NCBI GenBank assembly: GCA_903870275.1
Contig: CAIQCK010000069.1
Coordinates: 1-64,000 of the forward strand
Source: an uncultured bacterium
Lineage (GTDB): Bacteria > Verrucomicrobiota > Verrucomicrobiia > CAIQCK01
DNA length: 64,000 nt
Reading direction: 5' to 3'
Below are positions 26,965 through 36,100 of the stretch, piece by piece (within the stretch, counting starts at the first letter, position 1; every line of letters starts with the position of its first letter). The position numbers and the translations under genes are program-made. The notes beneath the pieces are model-generated. The model had not been told where the DNA came from. It worked only from the letters and a program-made list of their open reading frames with translations, and ran no database searches.

Positions 26965-27050
26965 ATCCGAAAACGAAGTCCAATGCAGAGCGGACATTCC
27001 TGTCCGTTACGGTTGTCCATGCTTGACGCGGACGAGGATGTCCGCGTTAC
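26965..27050. repeat. Two GGACA/TGTCC-type hairpins
   Basis: CGGACATTCCTGTCCG at 26991-27006 and CGCGGACGAGGATGTCCGCG at 27027-27046 are perfect or near-perfect hairpins. They are preceded by CCGAAAACGAAG, which recalls the arms of the elements at 30520-30577 and 51703-51763. They lie downstream of the oxidoreductase gene. Confidence 0.65.
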
Positions 27051-27128
27051 GAGCCGACGGTCAGAGATCGCCATGTTTTCAGTTGCCGTTTTGTCAGTCA
27101 GATATACCTTATTTACCAAAGGCCGATC

Positions 27129-27410
27129 ATGAGTATTTCAGTGTTCTGCCTCAGCTGTGCGAATGTCTTCAAGGTGAACGAAGCCAAAGCAGGCAAAGTC
27201 GTGCCCTGCCCCAAGTGCGGGAAAATGGTGAGGGTCTCCGCGCTGCCACCGGTTGAGGCCAAGCCGGGCCCGTCGCTGGTTCACCGGTTTTTTCAATGGA
27301 TTTTCAACGTCGTATTCTTTTCCGTGCTGGCCTACCTGTTTTACGAAGGAGGCTTCATAGGCATCCTCTGCTCTTGGTTTCAAAACATCCGCCACTTTCT
27401 CTTTGGTTGA
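27129..27410 (+). CDS. Small zinc-ribbon membrane protein
   Basis: A 93-residue protein with CLSC...CPKC zinc-ribbon ligands in the first 35 residues (MJ0042/zinc-finger type), then a hydrophobic segment (FFQWIFNVVFFSVLAYLFYE) and a short hydrophobic tail. AAAGG sits about 8 nt upstream. Its function is unknown. It lies upstream of the FHA fusion gene on the same strand, separated by 241 nt with no other gene. Confidence 0.65.
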   Translation: MSISVFCLSCANVFKVNEAKAGKVVPCPKCGKMVRVSALPPVEAKPGPSLVHRFFQWIFNVVFFSVLAYLFYEGGFIGILCSWFQNIRHFLFG

Positions 27411-27651
27411 CTTCCAAGTTCATTTCTCCAGACGGCTTTCCCCACTCGTGAGACCGGATTCTTTTCATAAAGTGAGAATCCCTCAAAACTGCTCTCTCAA
27501 GTCGCTCTTCGGGTGAACAAACTGGGCACCGCGGGAAAACCGGTTTGATCTGGCGTCCACTTCCCGAAAGCGTATGATCGGCCCTGGTTCAAGGAGCTGA
27601 TATGCGGGATTTCAGAGACATGATCGCTTGGTAAAGAAAAGGAGGCGATAG

Positions 27652-30447
27652 ATGGGGAAACTGCATTTTCTTTCAGGCCCACCTCAAGGGACCGTCGTTG
27701 ATTTGACAGCGCAAGAGGTTACGATTGGCAGGTCTCCCGACAACACGATCTGCATCAACCACGAGTCCATTTCCGATCATCACGCCACCATCACGCGCCA
27801 CGGGCAGGACTGTATTCTGCAGGACGCCGGCTCCGCCAAGGGGGTTTTTGTTGGAAGTGAGAAAGTCGTCGTGGCGACGCTTAAAGACGGTGACAGGATC
27901 GCTTTTGGCCCGGTGGAGGCCAGGTTCAAAACATCGGCGCCCAAACCGCCTCCGATGCCCCATGTTTTCAGCGAGGATTCAACGCCACCGGCAACCAAGT
28001 CCAGCGTCTCGAAGCTGCAGGTAGTGATTGCCCTGCTGCTCCTGATCGGCAGCGGATACGGCATTTATAAGAAATGCACGAACACGCCGACGGCATCCAA
28101 ACCGGCAGCGTTGTCTTCCCCGGCGCAACAACCCGCGCCATCCGCTGCCAGGATTCCCACCCCGGGAAGCGAAGGAAAACTAAAGCTGAACTGGTTGGAC
28201 GATTACGCGGCTGCGCTCAAGACGGCGGAGGTGAAGAAAATGCCCGTGGTCTTGGATGTGACCACCGATTGGTGCGGCTGGTCCAAGAAGATGGAGCGGG
28301 AGACGTTTGCCGCTCCGGTCATCCAGGAACAACTCACCGATTGCGTGCTGTGCCGGATCAATCCGGAAAGTTCCAAGGTGAACGAAGAGGTGGCCAAAAA
28401 ATACAATGTGGAAGGTTATCCCTTCCTGCTGATCCTGAATTACAAGGGGGAAGTGCTGGCCCAGCAAGACGGCTACCAGAAGACGGAAGATTTTGACAAG
28501 TTCCTGAAGAAGCATCTGCCTGCTTTCAAGAACGGGCCGCTGGGTTATCAGGCAGTCCAGTTGCCGGCCGACGACACACTCCGAAAAGCGATCGCCCAAA
28601 TGCCCAAACCGGAGGCCTTGCCGGCTCATCTGGGGTCCATTGCGCTGCTGGACTGGGCGGATGTGAAAGTCGCCGCCGCCGGCGTGACCACGGCGCAGAT
28701 CCGCATCGCCAGCTATGTGACCGATCCGGACAAGACCCCTCAACCGGGAGTGTATGTGAGTTATAATTCCTCCCGCGAAAAAGTGAAGATCAAGTCGGTG
28801 CGGATCTGGAACCTGAAAGGGGAAGGCCGTCCCTTGGATGTCGCGCTGGCCGAGGACGAGCATGCCTATAGCAACCAGAATGTCTATTGGGATGTCCGCA
28901 AGATCACCCTCGACGTGCCGCCCCTGAAGGAAGGGCAGATTTTGGATGTCATCGAGGAGCGGGAGACCAAGCCGGTGATGCCCGGTCAGATGGACTGGCA
29001 CTGGAACGTGAACCACTTGGTGACGGTGCTTGGAGACATGACCATTGCCTTTCCCTCCTCGCTGAACCTGCTGCGACAACCCGTTCGCTGCGCCACTCCG
29101 TTGGCCGAAGGCAAATCCGCGGCCGGCCTGACGCAATGCCGTCTGGTGACCAGCCATCTCAACGAGCCGGAATCGGAACTGTTTTCTCCGGACAGTTTTG
29201 AAACGTGGTCGGGTTATGTGTTCTGCACTCCCACGACGTGGAATGCCGTGGCGGCCTGGTATCGCGGGCTTTGCGCGGGCAGGGATCAATTGCCGGCGGA
29301 GGCCAAAACCCGCGTGGCGGAACTGAAAAAGCAGCATGCCGATCCCGAGGCGCTTCTACAGGCGCTCTTCGACTGGGTCACGGAGGATATTCGGTATGTC
29401 TCGATCGCGTTCGGCCAATCGTCTCATCAGCCGCACATGGTGGCCGACACGCTTCAGAATCGCTATGGCGATTGCAAGGACCAGTCCTTGTTATTACAGG
29501 CGCTCTGCCGGGAGGCGGGATTCCCGGCCTCGCTGGTGTTGCTGGGAGTGGGTTATGGCCGGCACTTTGACACGGCCAACCCGAATATCGGCACTTTTGA
29601 CCATTGCATCCTCGAAGTTCAGGTCAACGGAAAGACCCGTTATCTGGATCCGGCTGCCGGCCATGCGAAGGTGGGCTGGCTGCCGTTGCATGATTCGGCC
29701 GTGCAGGCACTGCGGATTGGTGAGAAGAGCGGCGATGTGATCGTGCTGCCACCCTATGCGTCGCCCCAGGAAAAAAGCTTCCAACGCACCGAGATCAAGC
29801 TCAACCCCAACGGCAGCGCCACGATCACCGAGATCTATGAGGTGTTCGGCCCGGCGGCCCATGAGGTGAAGACACGCATGAAAGGATATGATCTGAAAAA
29901 ATACCGCAGCCAATTGGAGGCGGCCTACAGGAGGAACGGACAGAAATTACTGGAGCTTGCCATGACCGATCCCGACGAGAAAGGCGACTGCTTTAAGAGC
30001 CGGATGGGACACACCGTGCCCCGGTTCGCCTCGCCTTTCGGCGAAGGGTTGATGTTCCGGTTGGGAGCCAGCCACAAGGATGGGCAGGATTGGACCGCCG
30101 CGTTGGACCTGCCTCGAACCCGGCCTTTCCGCTTTCATCCCGCCGACCCCACGGTGGCCATCTACGAGGTTGAACTTCCTGCCGGGGCGGGATTGAAGTC
30201 CAAACCGGAGAATTTGATCCTGAGGAACTCGTTTTTGGACGCCAGTCGCAAAGTCGTTTTTCAGGGGAACAAAATCACGCTGACTGAAACCGTGCGGACG
30301 CTCGATGCACGATTGGCGGCCTCGGAGGCTGCCCAAGTGGCGGAGGCTTTCCGGAAACTGCAAACGCACCGGGAATACGCCTTCTCGGTTTCAATTCCCT
30401 CCCTTCCGCCGTTGGGCAACGCCTCTCCGGGACCGGTCAAACAGTAG
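27652..30447 (+). CDS. FHA-thioredoxin-like-DUF3857/transglutaminase-like fusion protein
   Basis: 931 residues, start fixed by AAGGAGGCGATAG before the ATG. Residues about 1-95 form an FHA domain (TIGRSPDNTICI, then SISDHHATI) that would bind phosphothreonine. A transmembrane helix (VVIALLLLIGSGYGIY) follows near residue 125. Residues 175-290 are thioredoxin-like with DWCGWSKKM (CxxS, so isomerase- or DUF255-like rather than a full CxxC). The second half has a DUF3857-like domain and a transglutaminase-like core with the triad C (RYGDCKDQS, near 607), H (FDHCI, near 649) and D (YLDPAAG, near 665). The FHA part would be cytoplasmic and the rest periplasmic. The combination suggests phospho-signal-linked processing in the envelope, but that is inference. 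Confidence 0.8.
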   Translation: MGKLHFLSGPPQGTVVDLTAQEVTIGRSPDNTICINHESISDHHATITRHGQDCILQDAGSAKGVFVGSEKVVVATLKDGDRIAFGPVEARFKTSAPKPPPMPHVFSEDSTPPATKSSVSKLQVVIALLLLIGSGYGIYKKCTNTPTASKPAALSSPAQQPAPSAARIPTPGSEGKLKLNWLDDYAAALKTAEVKKMPVVLDVTTDWCGWSKKMERETFAAPVIQEQLTDCVLCRINPESSKVNEEVAKKYNVEGYPFLLILNYKGEVLAQQDGYQKTEDFDKFLKKHLPAFKNGPLGYQAVQLPADDTLRKAIAQMPKPEALPAHLGSIALLDWADVKVAAAGVTTAQIRIASYVTDPDKTPQPGVYVSYNSSREKVKIKSVRIWNLKGEGRPLDVALAEDEHAYSNQNVYWDVRKITLDVPPLKEGQILDVIEERETKPVMPGQMDWHWNVNHLVTVLGDMTIAFPSSLNLLRQPVRCATPLAEGKSAAGLTQCRLVTSHLNEPESELFSPDSFETWSGYVFCTPTTWNAVAAWYRGLCAGRDQLPAEAKTRVAELKKQHADPEALLQALFDWVTEDIRYVSIAFGQSSHQPHMVADTLQNRYGDCKDQSLLLQALCREAGFPASLVLLGVGYGRHFDTANPNIGTFDHCILEVQVNGKTRYLDPAAGHAKVGWLPLHDSAVQALRIGEKSGDVIVLPPYASPQEKSFQRTEIKLNPNGSATITEIYEVFGPAAHEVKTRMKGYDLKKYRSQLEAAYRRNGQKLLELAMTDPDEKGDCFKSRMGHTVPRFASPFGEGLMFRLGASHKDGQDWTAALDLPRTRPFRFHPADPTVAIYEVELPAGAGLKSKPENLILRNSFLDASRKVVFQGNKITLTETVRTLDARLAASEAAQVAEAFRKLQTHREYAFSVSIPSLPPLGNASPGPVKQ

Positions 30448-30519
30448 TCAGCGCATGAACAATGCGCTCGTGAAACCAAACGCCGGCAGCGCTGCATAAA
30501 GCAGAAGACAAATTAAAAA

Positions 30520-30577
30520 CCCGAAACCGAAGTTACGCGGGCAAGGATGCCGGCGTTATGGCCAACTTCGGTTTTCG
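30520..30577. repeat. Palindromic element with CCGAAACCGAAGTT arms
   Basis: Arms 30520-30534 and 30564-30577 are reverse complements (CCCGAAACCGAAGTT and AACTTCGGTTTTCG). The core ACGCGGGCAAGGATGCCGGCGT is a variant of the hairpin at 27027-27046. It lies between the convergent FHA fusion and lysA genes and could serve as a bidirectional terminator. Confidence 0.6.
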
Positions 30578-30591
30578 AATTTGAGCACCGA

Positions 30592-31893
30592 CTACTTTAA
30601 CCACTTCGCCACGCTCTCGCCGCGCACCAGGTCCTTCGGCGTCTGCCGCTCGCGCACGACGGCGTAGCGGCGGCCGTTGACCAGCACTTCGGCGGCGAGG
30701 GGACGGGAGTTGTAGTTGGAGGCCATCGAGAATCCGTAAGCGCCGGCGCTCAACAGGGCAATGCCGTCGCCTTCGCGCACGGCGGCGAGCCGGCGGTTTT
30801 TGGCGAAGTAGTCGCCGCTCTCGCAGATCGGCCCGACCACGTCGGCCACGAGCGTGCCGCGCGTCTGCCGCAGCGGGACAATCTGGTGATACGAGTCGTA
30901 GAACGCCGGGCGGATGAGGTCGTTCATGCCGGCGTCCACGATGACGAAGGTTTTCTCCGGCGTGGACTTGACGTATTGCACCCGCGCGACCAGCGCGCCG
31001 GCGTTGCCGACGATGAACCGGCCCGGCTCGATCAGGATGCGCAAGCCGAGCGGCGCCAGCAGCGGCACAATGCTCGCGGCGTAACGCTGCGGCGTCAGCC
31101 AACGGTGCGCCTTGGGAACGCGGCTCCACCATTCCGGCGTCGCGCTCTCCAACGCCGGGTCATACACGATGCCGATGCCGCCGCCGAGGCTGAAGAACTC
31201 GATGGCGTAAAGTTCCTGGAGTTTTTTCACGAGCGGCAGCACCTTCGTCACCGCCTTCACGAACGGGCCGACGGAGGTGATCTGCGAGCCGATGTGCATT
31301 TGCACGCCGCGGATGCGGATGCCCGGCAGTTTCGCCGCGCGGGCATAGACCGCCTCCACGTCCTCGAGGGCGATGCCGAACTTGTTCTCGTAGGTGCCGG
31401 TGGTGATCTTCGCGTGCGTGTGCGCCTCGACGTTCGGGTTGACGCGGATGGCGATGGGCGCCTGCTCGTTGATCTCCCGCGCGAGCCGGTTGATGCGCTC
31501 GATCTCCGGCGCGCTCTCGACGTTGAAGCAATAGATGCCCTGCGCCAGCGCATAGCGGATTTCCTCGTCCGTCTTGCCGACGCCGGCGAAGACGCATTGG
31601 CGCGGATCGCCGCCGGCCTGCACGACGCGGTACAGTTCGCCCGCGCTGACGATGTCGAAACCGCCGCCGAGATTGGCCAGCAGCCGCAGGATCGCGGCAT
31701 TGGAATTGGCCTTCATCGCGTAGCAGATGAGATGGTCCGGCAACCCCGCCAGCGCGCGGTCGAGCTTCTGGACATGGTCGGTGATGGTGTGCTGGCTATA
31801 GACGTAGAGCGGCGTCCCGCACTCGCGTGCGAGCCGCTCCAGCGCGACACCCTCGCAATACAGCCGGCCGTTCTTGAATTGAAAATCGTGCAT
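30592..31893 (-). CDS. lysA: Diaminopimelate decarboxylase
   Basis: A 433-residue PLP enzyme of the Orn/DAP/Arg decarboxylase family, performing the last step of lysine synthesis (meso-diaminopimelate to L-lysine). Visible motifs are YAMKANSN (PLP lysine), HIGSQ, FFSLGGGIG, ILIEPGRFIVGNAG, and ICESGDYFAKNR, which contains the catalytic cysteine and substrate-binding region. The start at 31893 (MHDFQFKNGRLYCEGV) fits the family. It is last in a leftward run after argH, a small gene and a deaminase; the 69-nt gap leaves co-transcription possible. Confidence 0.95.
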   Translation of the reverse strand: MHDFQFKNGRLYCEGVALERLARECGTPLYVYSQHTITDHVQKLDRALAGLPDHLICYAMKANSNAAILRLLANLGGGFDIVSAGELYRVVQAGGDPRQCVFAGVGKTDEEIRYALAQGIYCFNVESAPEIERINRLAREINEQAPIAIRVNPNVEAHTHAKITTGTYENKFGIALEDVEAVYARAAKLPGIRIRGVQMHIGSQITSVGPFVKAVTKVLPLVKKLQELYAIEFFSLGGGIGIVYDPALESATPEWWSRVPKAHRWLTPQRYAASIVPLLAPLGLRILIEPGRFIVGNAGALVARVQYVKSTPEKTFVIVDAGMNDLIRPAFYDSYHQIVPLRQTRGTLVADVVGPICESGDYFAKNRRLAAVREGDGIALLSAGAYGFSMASNYNSRPLAAEVLVNGRRYAVVRERQTPKDLVRGESVAKWLK

Positions 31894-31962
31894 GACGGGG
31901 AATTTATGGGCCACAACAAGGCACAAAAGCCACAAAAAATGCGAACCAGTTGATGCGGATCT

Positions 31963-32424
31963 TCAACTTCGCTTTCGCGCCGCCGGCCGCTTCCGGGGAA
32001 TCTGGACCAGTTCAATGCCGAACTCTTTCGCCAGCACGAAGGCCAACTGGTCGCGCTCGTAAATGTCGCGGAAGACGATCCGCTTGATGCCTTTGGAGGC
32101 GATGAACGTCATGCAACTGCGGCACGGTAGCAGCGTGACCGCCAGAAACTTGCATTGACCGGGGCCGACCGAGCGCAGTGCGTTCACCTCGGCGTGAATG
32201 ATGCGGCTCAGCCGGTTGTCGCGGTCCGACCAGTCAATCTCGATCTTCGGCGGCGGGCCGTTGTAGCCGAGGCTCACCGAGTTATCCTGCAAGACGGCGC
32301 AGGCGCCGACCTGGATATACGGGTCCTGCGACCGGCAATCCGCGATGGTCTCCGCCAAAATGAGCGCGGTTTCTTCCCAGGATTTACGGTTGCGTGGTTT
32401 CATCGGTTTCAACTGTTGTTTCAA
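31963..32424 (-). CDS. dCMP deaminase family protein
   Basis: A 153-residue zinc deaminase. HAEVNAL supplies the zinc histidine and catalytic glutamate, and PCRSC the two zinc cysteines. GYNGPPPKI matches the substrate loop of deoxycytidylate deaminases and ComE-like proteins. The expected reaction is dCMP to dUMP. The short length fits the family. An alternative start at 32403 exists. It lies between the small winged-helix-like gene and lysA. Confidence 0.85.
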   Translation of the reverse strand: MKQQLKPMKPRNRKSWEETALILAETIADCRSQDPYIQVGACAVLQDNSVSLGYNGPPPKIEIDWSDRDNRLSRIIHAEVNALRSVGPGQCKFLAVTLLPCRSCMTFIASKGIKRIVFRDIYERDQLAFVLAKEFGIELVQIPRKRPAARKRS

Positions 32425-32445
32425 ATCCGCCAGCGACGGCGTGCT

Positions 32446-32766
32446 TTACTCGTGCGCCGACGCCTCATTGCGGGTCTCACCCTGATACTTAACACTTTCT
32501 GAACCCCACAACTTCTTACCGGCAGGAGTCATTGAAAACCAAAACTTGGCCGACTCCACTAAAACTTTTGCTGTAGTTACCGGCGTGTGTTTTCTTTCTT
32601 CCATTAAACCGTCGTTGACCAACTCTATAATTAACTCTGCGGTCCTGCTTCGTGACGAAGGCCCGAACCGGGTTTCAACGTCTGGTTGGATTTGGTCCAG
32701 CGACTCCCAATCATCAGCCGTCGCGTCCATGACGTGCCACTCTAAAACAGTCAGAGAAGTGCGCAT
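32446..32766 (-). CDS. Small winged-helix-like protein of unknown function
   Basis: A 106-residue acidic protein whose middle (SRTAELIIELVNDGLMEE, then FSMTPAGKKLW) has the helix-turn-strand rhythm of a winged helix. No family recognised. It begins 12 nt after the stop of argH and ends 21 nt before the deaminase start, so it sits in the same transcription unit. Its base composition is lower in GC than argH and lysA, which may mark an insertion. The start is uncertain (an ATG at 32730 is also plausible). Confidence 0.55.
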   Translation of the reverse strand: MRTSLTVLEWHVMDATADDWESLDQIQPDVETRFGPSSRSRTAELIIELVNDGLMEERKHTPVTTAKVLVESAKFWFSMTPAGKKLWGSESVKYQGETRNEASAHE

Positions 32767-32778
32767 CGAAAGGCCAAA

Positions 32779-34164
<1,386 letters not shown>

Positions 34165-34223
34165 GCGCCGGAATATAAGGAATGGTTGCCCGAAAGCCAA
34201 GCCTGCCGACGGAATGCTCAATG

Positions 34224-34244
34224 TCCAATAACCAAGGACCAGGG
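34224..34244. repeat. Short 7-bp tandem repeat, ACCAAGG type
   Basis: TCCAATA, ACCAAGG and ACCAGGG lie upstream of argH. The sequence is similar in style to the complementary GGCCATT tract at 34416-34450 in the divergent gene. Confidence 0.45.
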
Positions 34245-34390
34245 AAACCTCAAAATCCCGGTTACAGGGTGGTCGGTTGCAGGGCAACGTTTTGAGCTTG
34301 GCATTCATAATTTCTAGGGTATTGGTCATTGTTCCAGAGAACACAGGCGATGACGAACGAGCCGCCCAACTTCAGTTCCATCTTACGCAA

Positions 34391-35668
34391 ATGAATTCAC
34401 GAAGACTTTTTACTTGGACTTTGGGTATCGGCCATTGGCCATTGGTCATTCTGCTTTGCGCGTTCGCCGCCGTGTCGTCGTCGGCCATCACAGGTTTGAT
34501 CCAATTCCAAAACATCAACACCGCTCTCGGCCTCTCGCTCTGGCAAAGCGAGTCGCTCTGGACGGAAAACGAGCGCGACGTGGGCAAACGGCTTGCCTGG
34601 CCGGAGGAATCGCGCACGGCCACGCTGGCCAGTTACCGGTTGTATCCGAAGAAAGAGATGACCGTCCTCGGCGCGCATCCACATTCGCTGGCGTTCTATG
34701 CGGAGAAGGGAAAGGTCATGCAGGTCTCGATGGTGTTCGCCAACCGCGGCGACCGCGCGTCGAAGAGCGAGATGGAAAACGACGCGAAGGCCATCGAGGC
34801 GGCGCTCAAGCCGGTGCTCGGCGAGCCGGCGCAGGCGTATTTCGGCCAGACCAAAAAACTCCGCTACAAGGTGAAGCGTTGGAACTGGAAAAACCACGCG
34901 ATCCTGCTGGAGATGCCGCCGGAAACTTACATCGGCGTGCGCATCATGCCTTTGGAGATGGCCGACCACGAGGGGCGTGCGGAAGGCATCATCAGCTATC
35001 ATCAGTTGCGCGACACGCTCGGCCAGCGCGTCCAGCACCGCCCCAACGGCGACGTGGTGGTCGGTGAAATCCCGATGGTGGACCAGGGGCCGAAAGGCTA
35101 CTGCGTGCCGGCGACATGGGAGCGGTATCTGCGCTACCTCGGCATTCAGGCGGACATGTATGTGCTGGCGCTGGCGGGCGGGACGAAGATCGGCGGCGGC
35201 ACGTCGGCGAATCTGATGCTCGAAAACGTCGAGGCGTTGGCGCGGCGCAACGGCCGGCGGTTCGACCAGCTCACCATGCCGATGACGCCGTCGAACCTTG
35301 CCAAATACATAGACAAAGGTTTCCCGCTGATGTGGTGCATCTTCGTGGACATGGACTTGGAAAAGAAAATCACCGTGCGCGCCAAAGAGCGGGCCAAGAT
35401 GACCGACTGGAACGCGTGGGTCGAACAATTGAAATCCGCGCGCGGCGTCAGGAAGATTGGACCCAAACATATCAAGTCCTCGTCGGAAAACGGGGACGCG
35501 GAGGTCAACAACGCCCACATGCGCATGATCATCGGCTACAACGCGCGCACCAGGGAAGTGGCCATTTCCGACTCCTGGGGCAAATTCGCCGAGGAGCGCT
35601 GGGTTACCGTCGAGGAAGCCGATGCGATGTCGCAGAACGACAGCGCGTTCTGGAACGTGCGGTGGTGA
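34391..35668 (+). CDS. Exported C39-like cysteine peptidase family protein
   Basis: 425 residues with an N-terminal hydrophobic signal (LVILLCAFAAVSSSA), partly encoded by a 7-bp repeat tract (34416-34450). The first half is a beta-rich domain of unknown type. The second half is papain-like: VDQGPKGYCVPATWERYLRYLGI places the catalytic Cys near residue 237, the His lies in AHMRMIIGYN near 377, and ISDSWG near 394 supplies the third member. It matches peptidase C39-like-2 proteins, common in this phylum. Likely periplasmic or lipid-associated; substrate unknown. Confidence 0.75.
   Translation: MNSRRLFTWTLGIGHWPLVILLCAFAAVSSSAITGLIQFQNINTALGLSLWQSESLWTENERDVGKRLAWPEESRTATLASYRLYPKKEMTVLGAHPHSLAFYAEKGKVMQVSMVFANRGDRASKSEMENDAKAIEAALKPVLGEPAQAYFGQTKKLRYKVKRWNWKNHAILLEMPPETYIGVRIMPLEMADHEGRAEGIISYHQLRDTLGQRVQHRPNGDVVVGEIPMVDQGPKGYCVPATWERYLRYLGIQADMYVLALAGGTKIGGGTSANLMLENVEALARRNGRRFDQLTMPMTPSNLAKYIDKGFPLMWCIFVDMDLEKKITVRAKERAKMTDWNAWVEQLKSARGVRKIGPKHIKSSSENGDAEVNNAHMRMIIGYNARTREVAISDSWGKFAEERWVTVEEADAMSQNDSAFWNVRW
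34416..34450. repeat. 7-bp tandem repeat in a signal-peptide coding region
   Basis: Five units: GGACTTT GGGTATC, then GGCCATT twice and GGTCATT. They encode part of TLGIGHWPLVI in the C39-like protein. Confidence 0.7.
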
Positions 35669-35724
35669 GCGGACGCCGCCCGAGTGGAGCGATGTCGCCC
35701 GGCGTTATCCACCGGTCGGGCCGT

Positions 35725-36009
35725 TCACGGGCGCGGGACGACGACGACGTGTATTCCCCATTGGACGTCCGTGCTGAAGAACTTCGCTGCAACGCGGCGG
35801 ATCGTGCCGTCCGGCGCCTCGAAGAACATCACCGTCGAGCTGTCTGTAAAGGAGCCGGCGTTGACGAGCCGGCCCCATTCCTTCGGAATGCCTTCGACCA
35901 CGTTCTCGCGGAACTTGTAGCTTCGGGCCGGCGTGCGCGTCGCATCGGCAGCGAACGCGACTGCGGCGGCAACGCACAGGCCCAACAATACCAACCGATG
36001 TTTCTTCAT
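35725..36009 (-). CDS. Small exported protein of unknown function
   Basis: 94 residues with a clear signal peptide (KKHRLVLLGLCVAAAVAFAAD) and a strong AAAGGAG site. The mature part (about 74 residues) has YKFRENVVEGIPKEWGRLVNAG and MFFEAPDGTIRRV, a small beta-sheet-like composition. Not recognised. It lies 91 nt downstream of the GH2-type gene on the same strand and may belong to its transcript. Confidence 0.7.
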   Translation of the reverse strand: MKKHRLVLLGLCVAAAVAFAADATRTPARSYKFRENVVEGIPKEWGRLVNAGSFTDSSTVMFFEAPDGTIRRVAAKFFSTDVQWGIHVVVVPRP

Positions 36010-36100
36010 GGGTTTTCTCCTTTAGTCGGAATCTCGGACTGCGGCATGCCGGTGGAGCGCACAGAAACGGCGAACGCAGGCAACGGCAGGATTTTCATGA

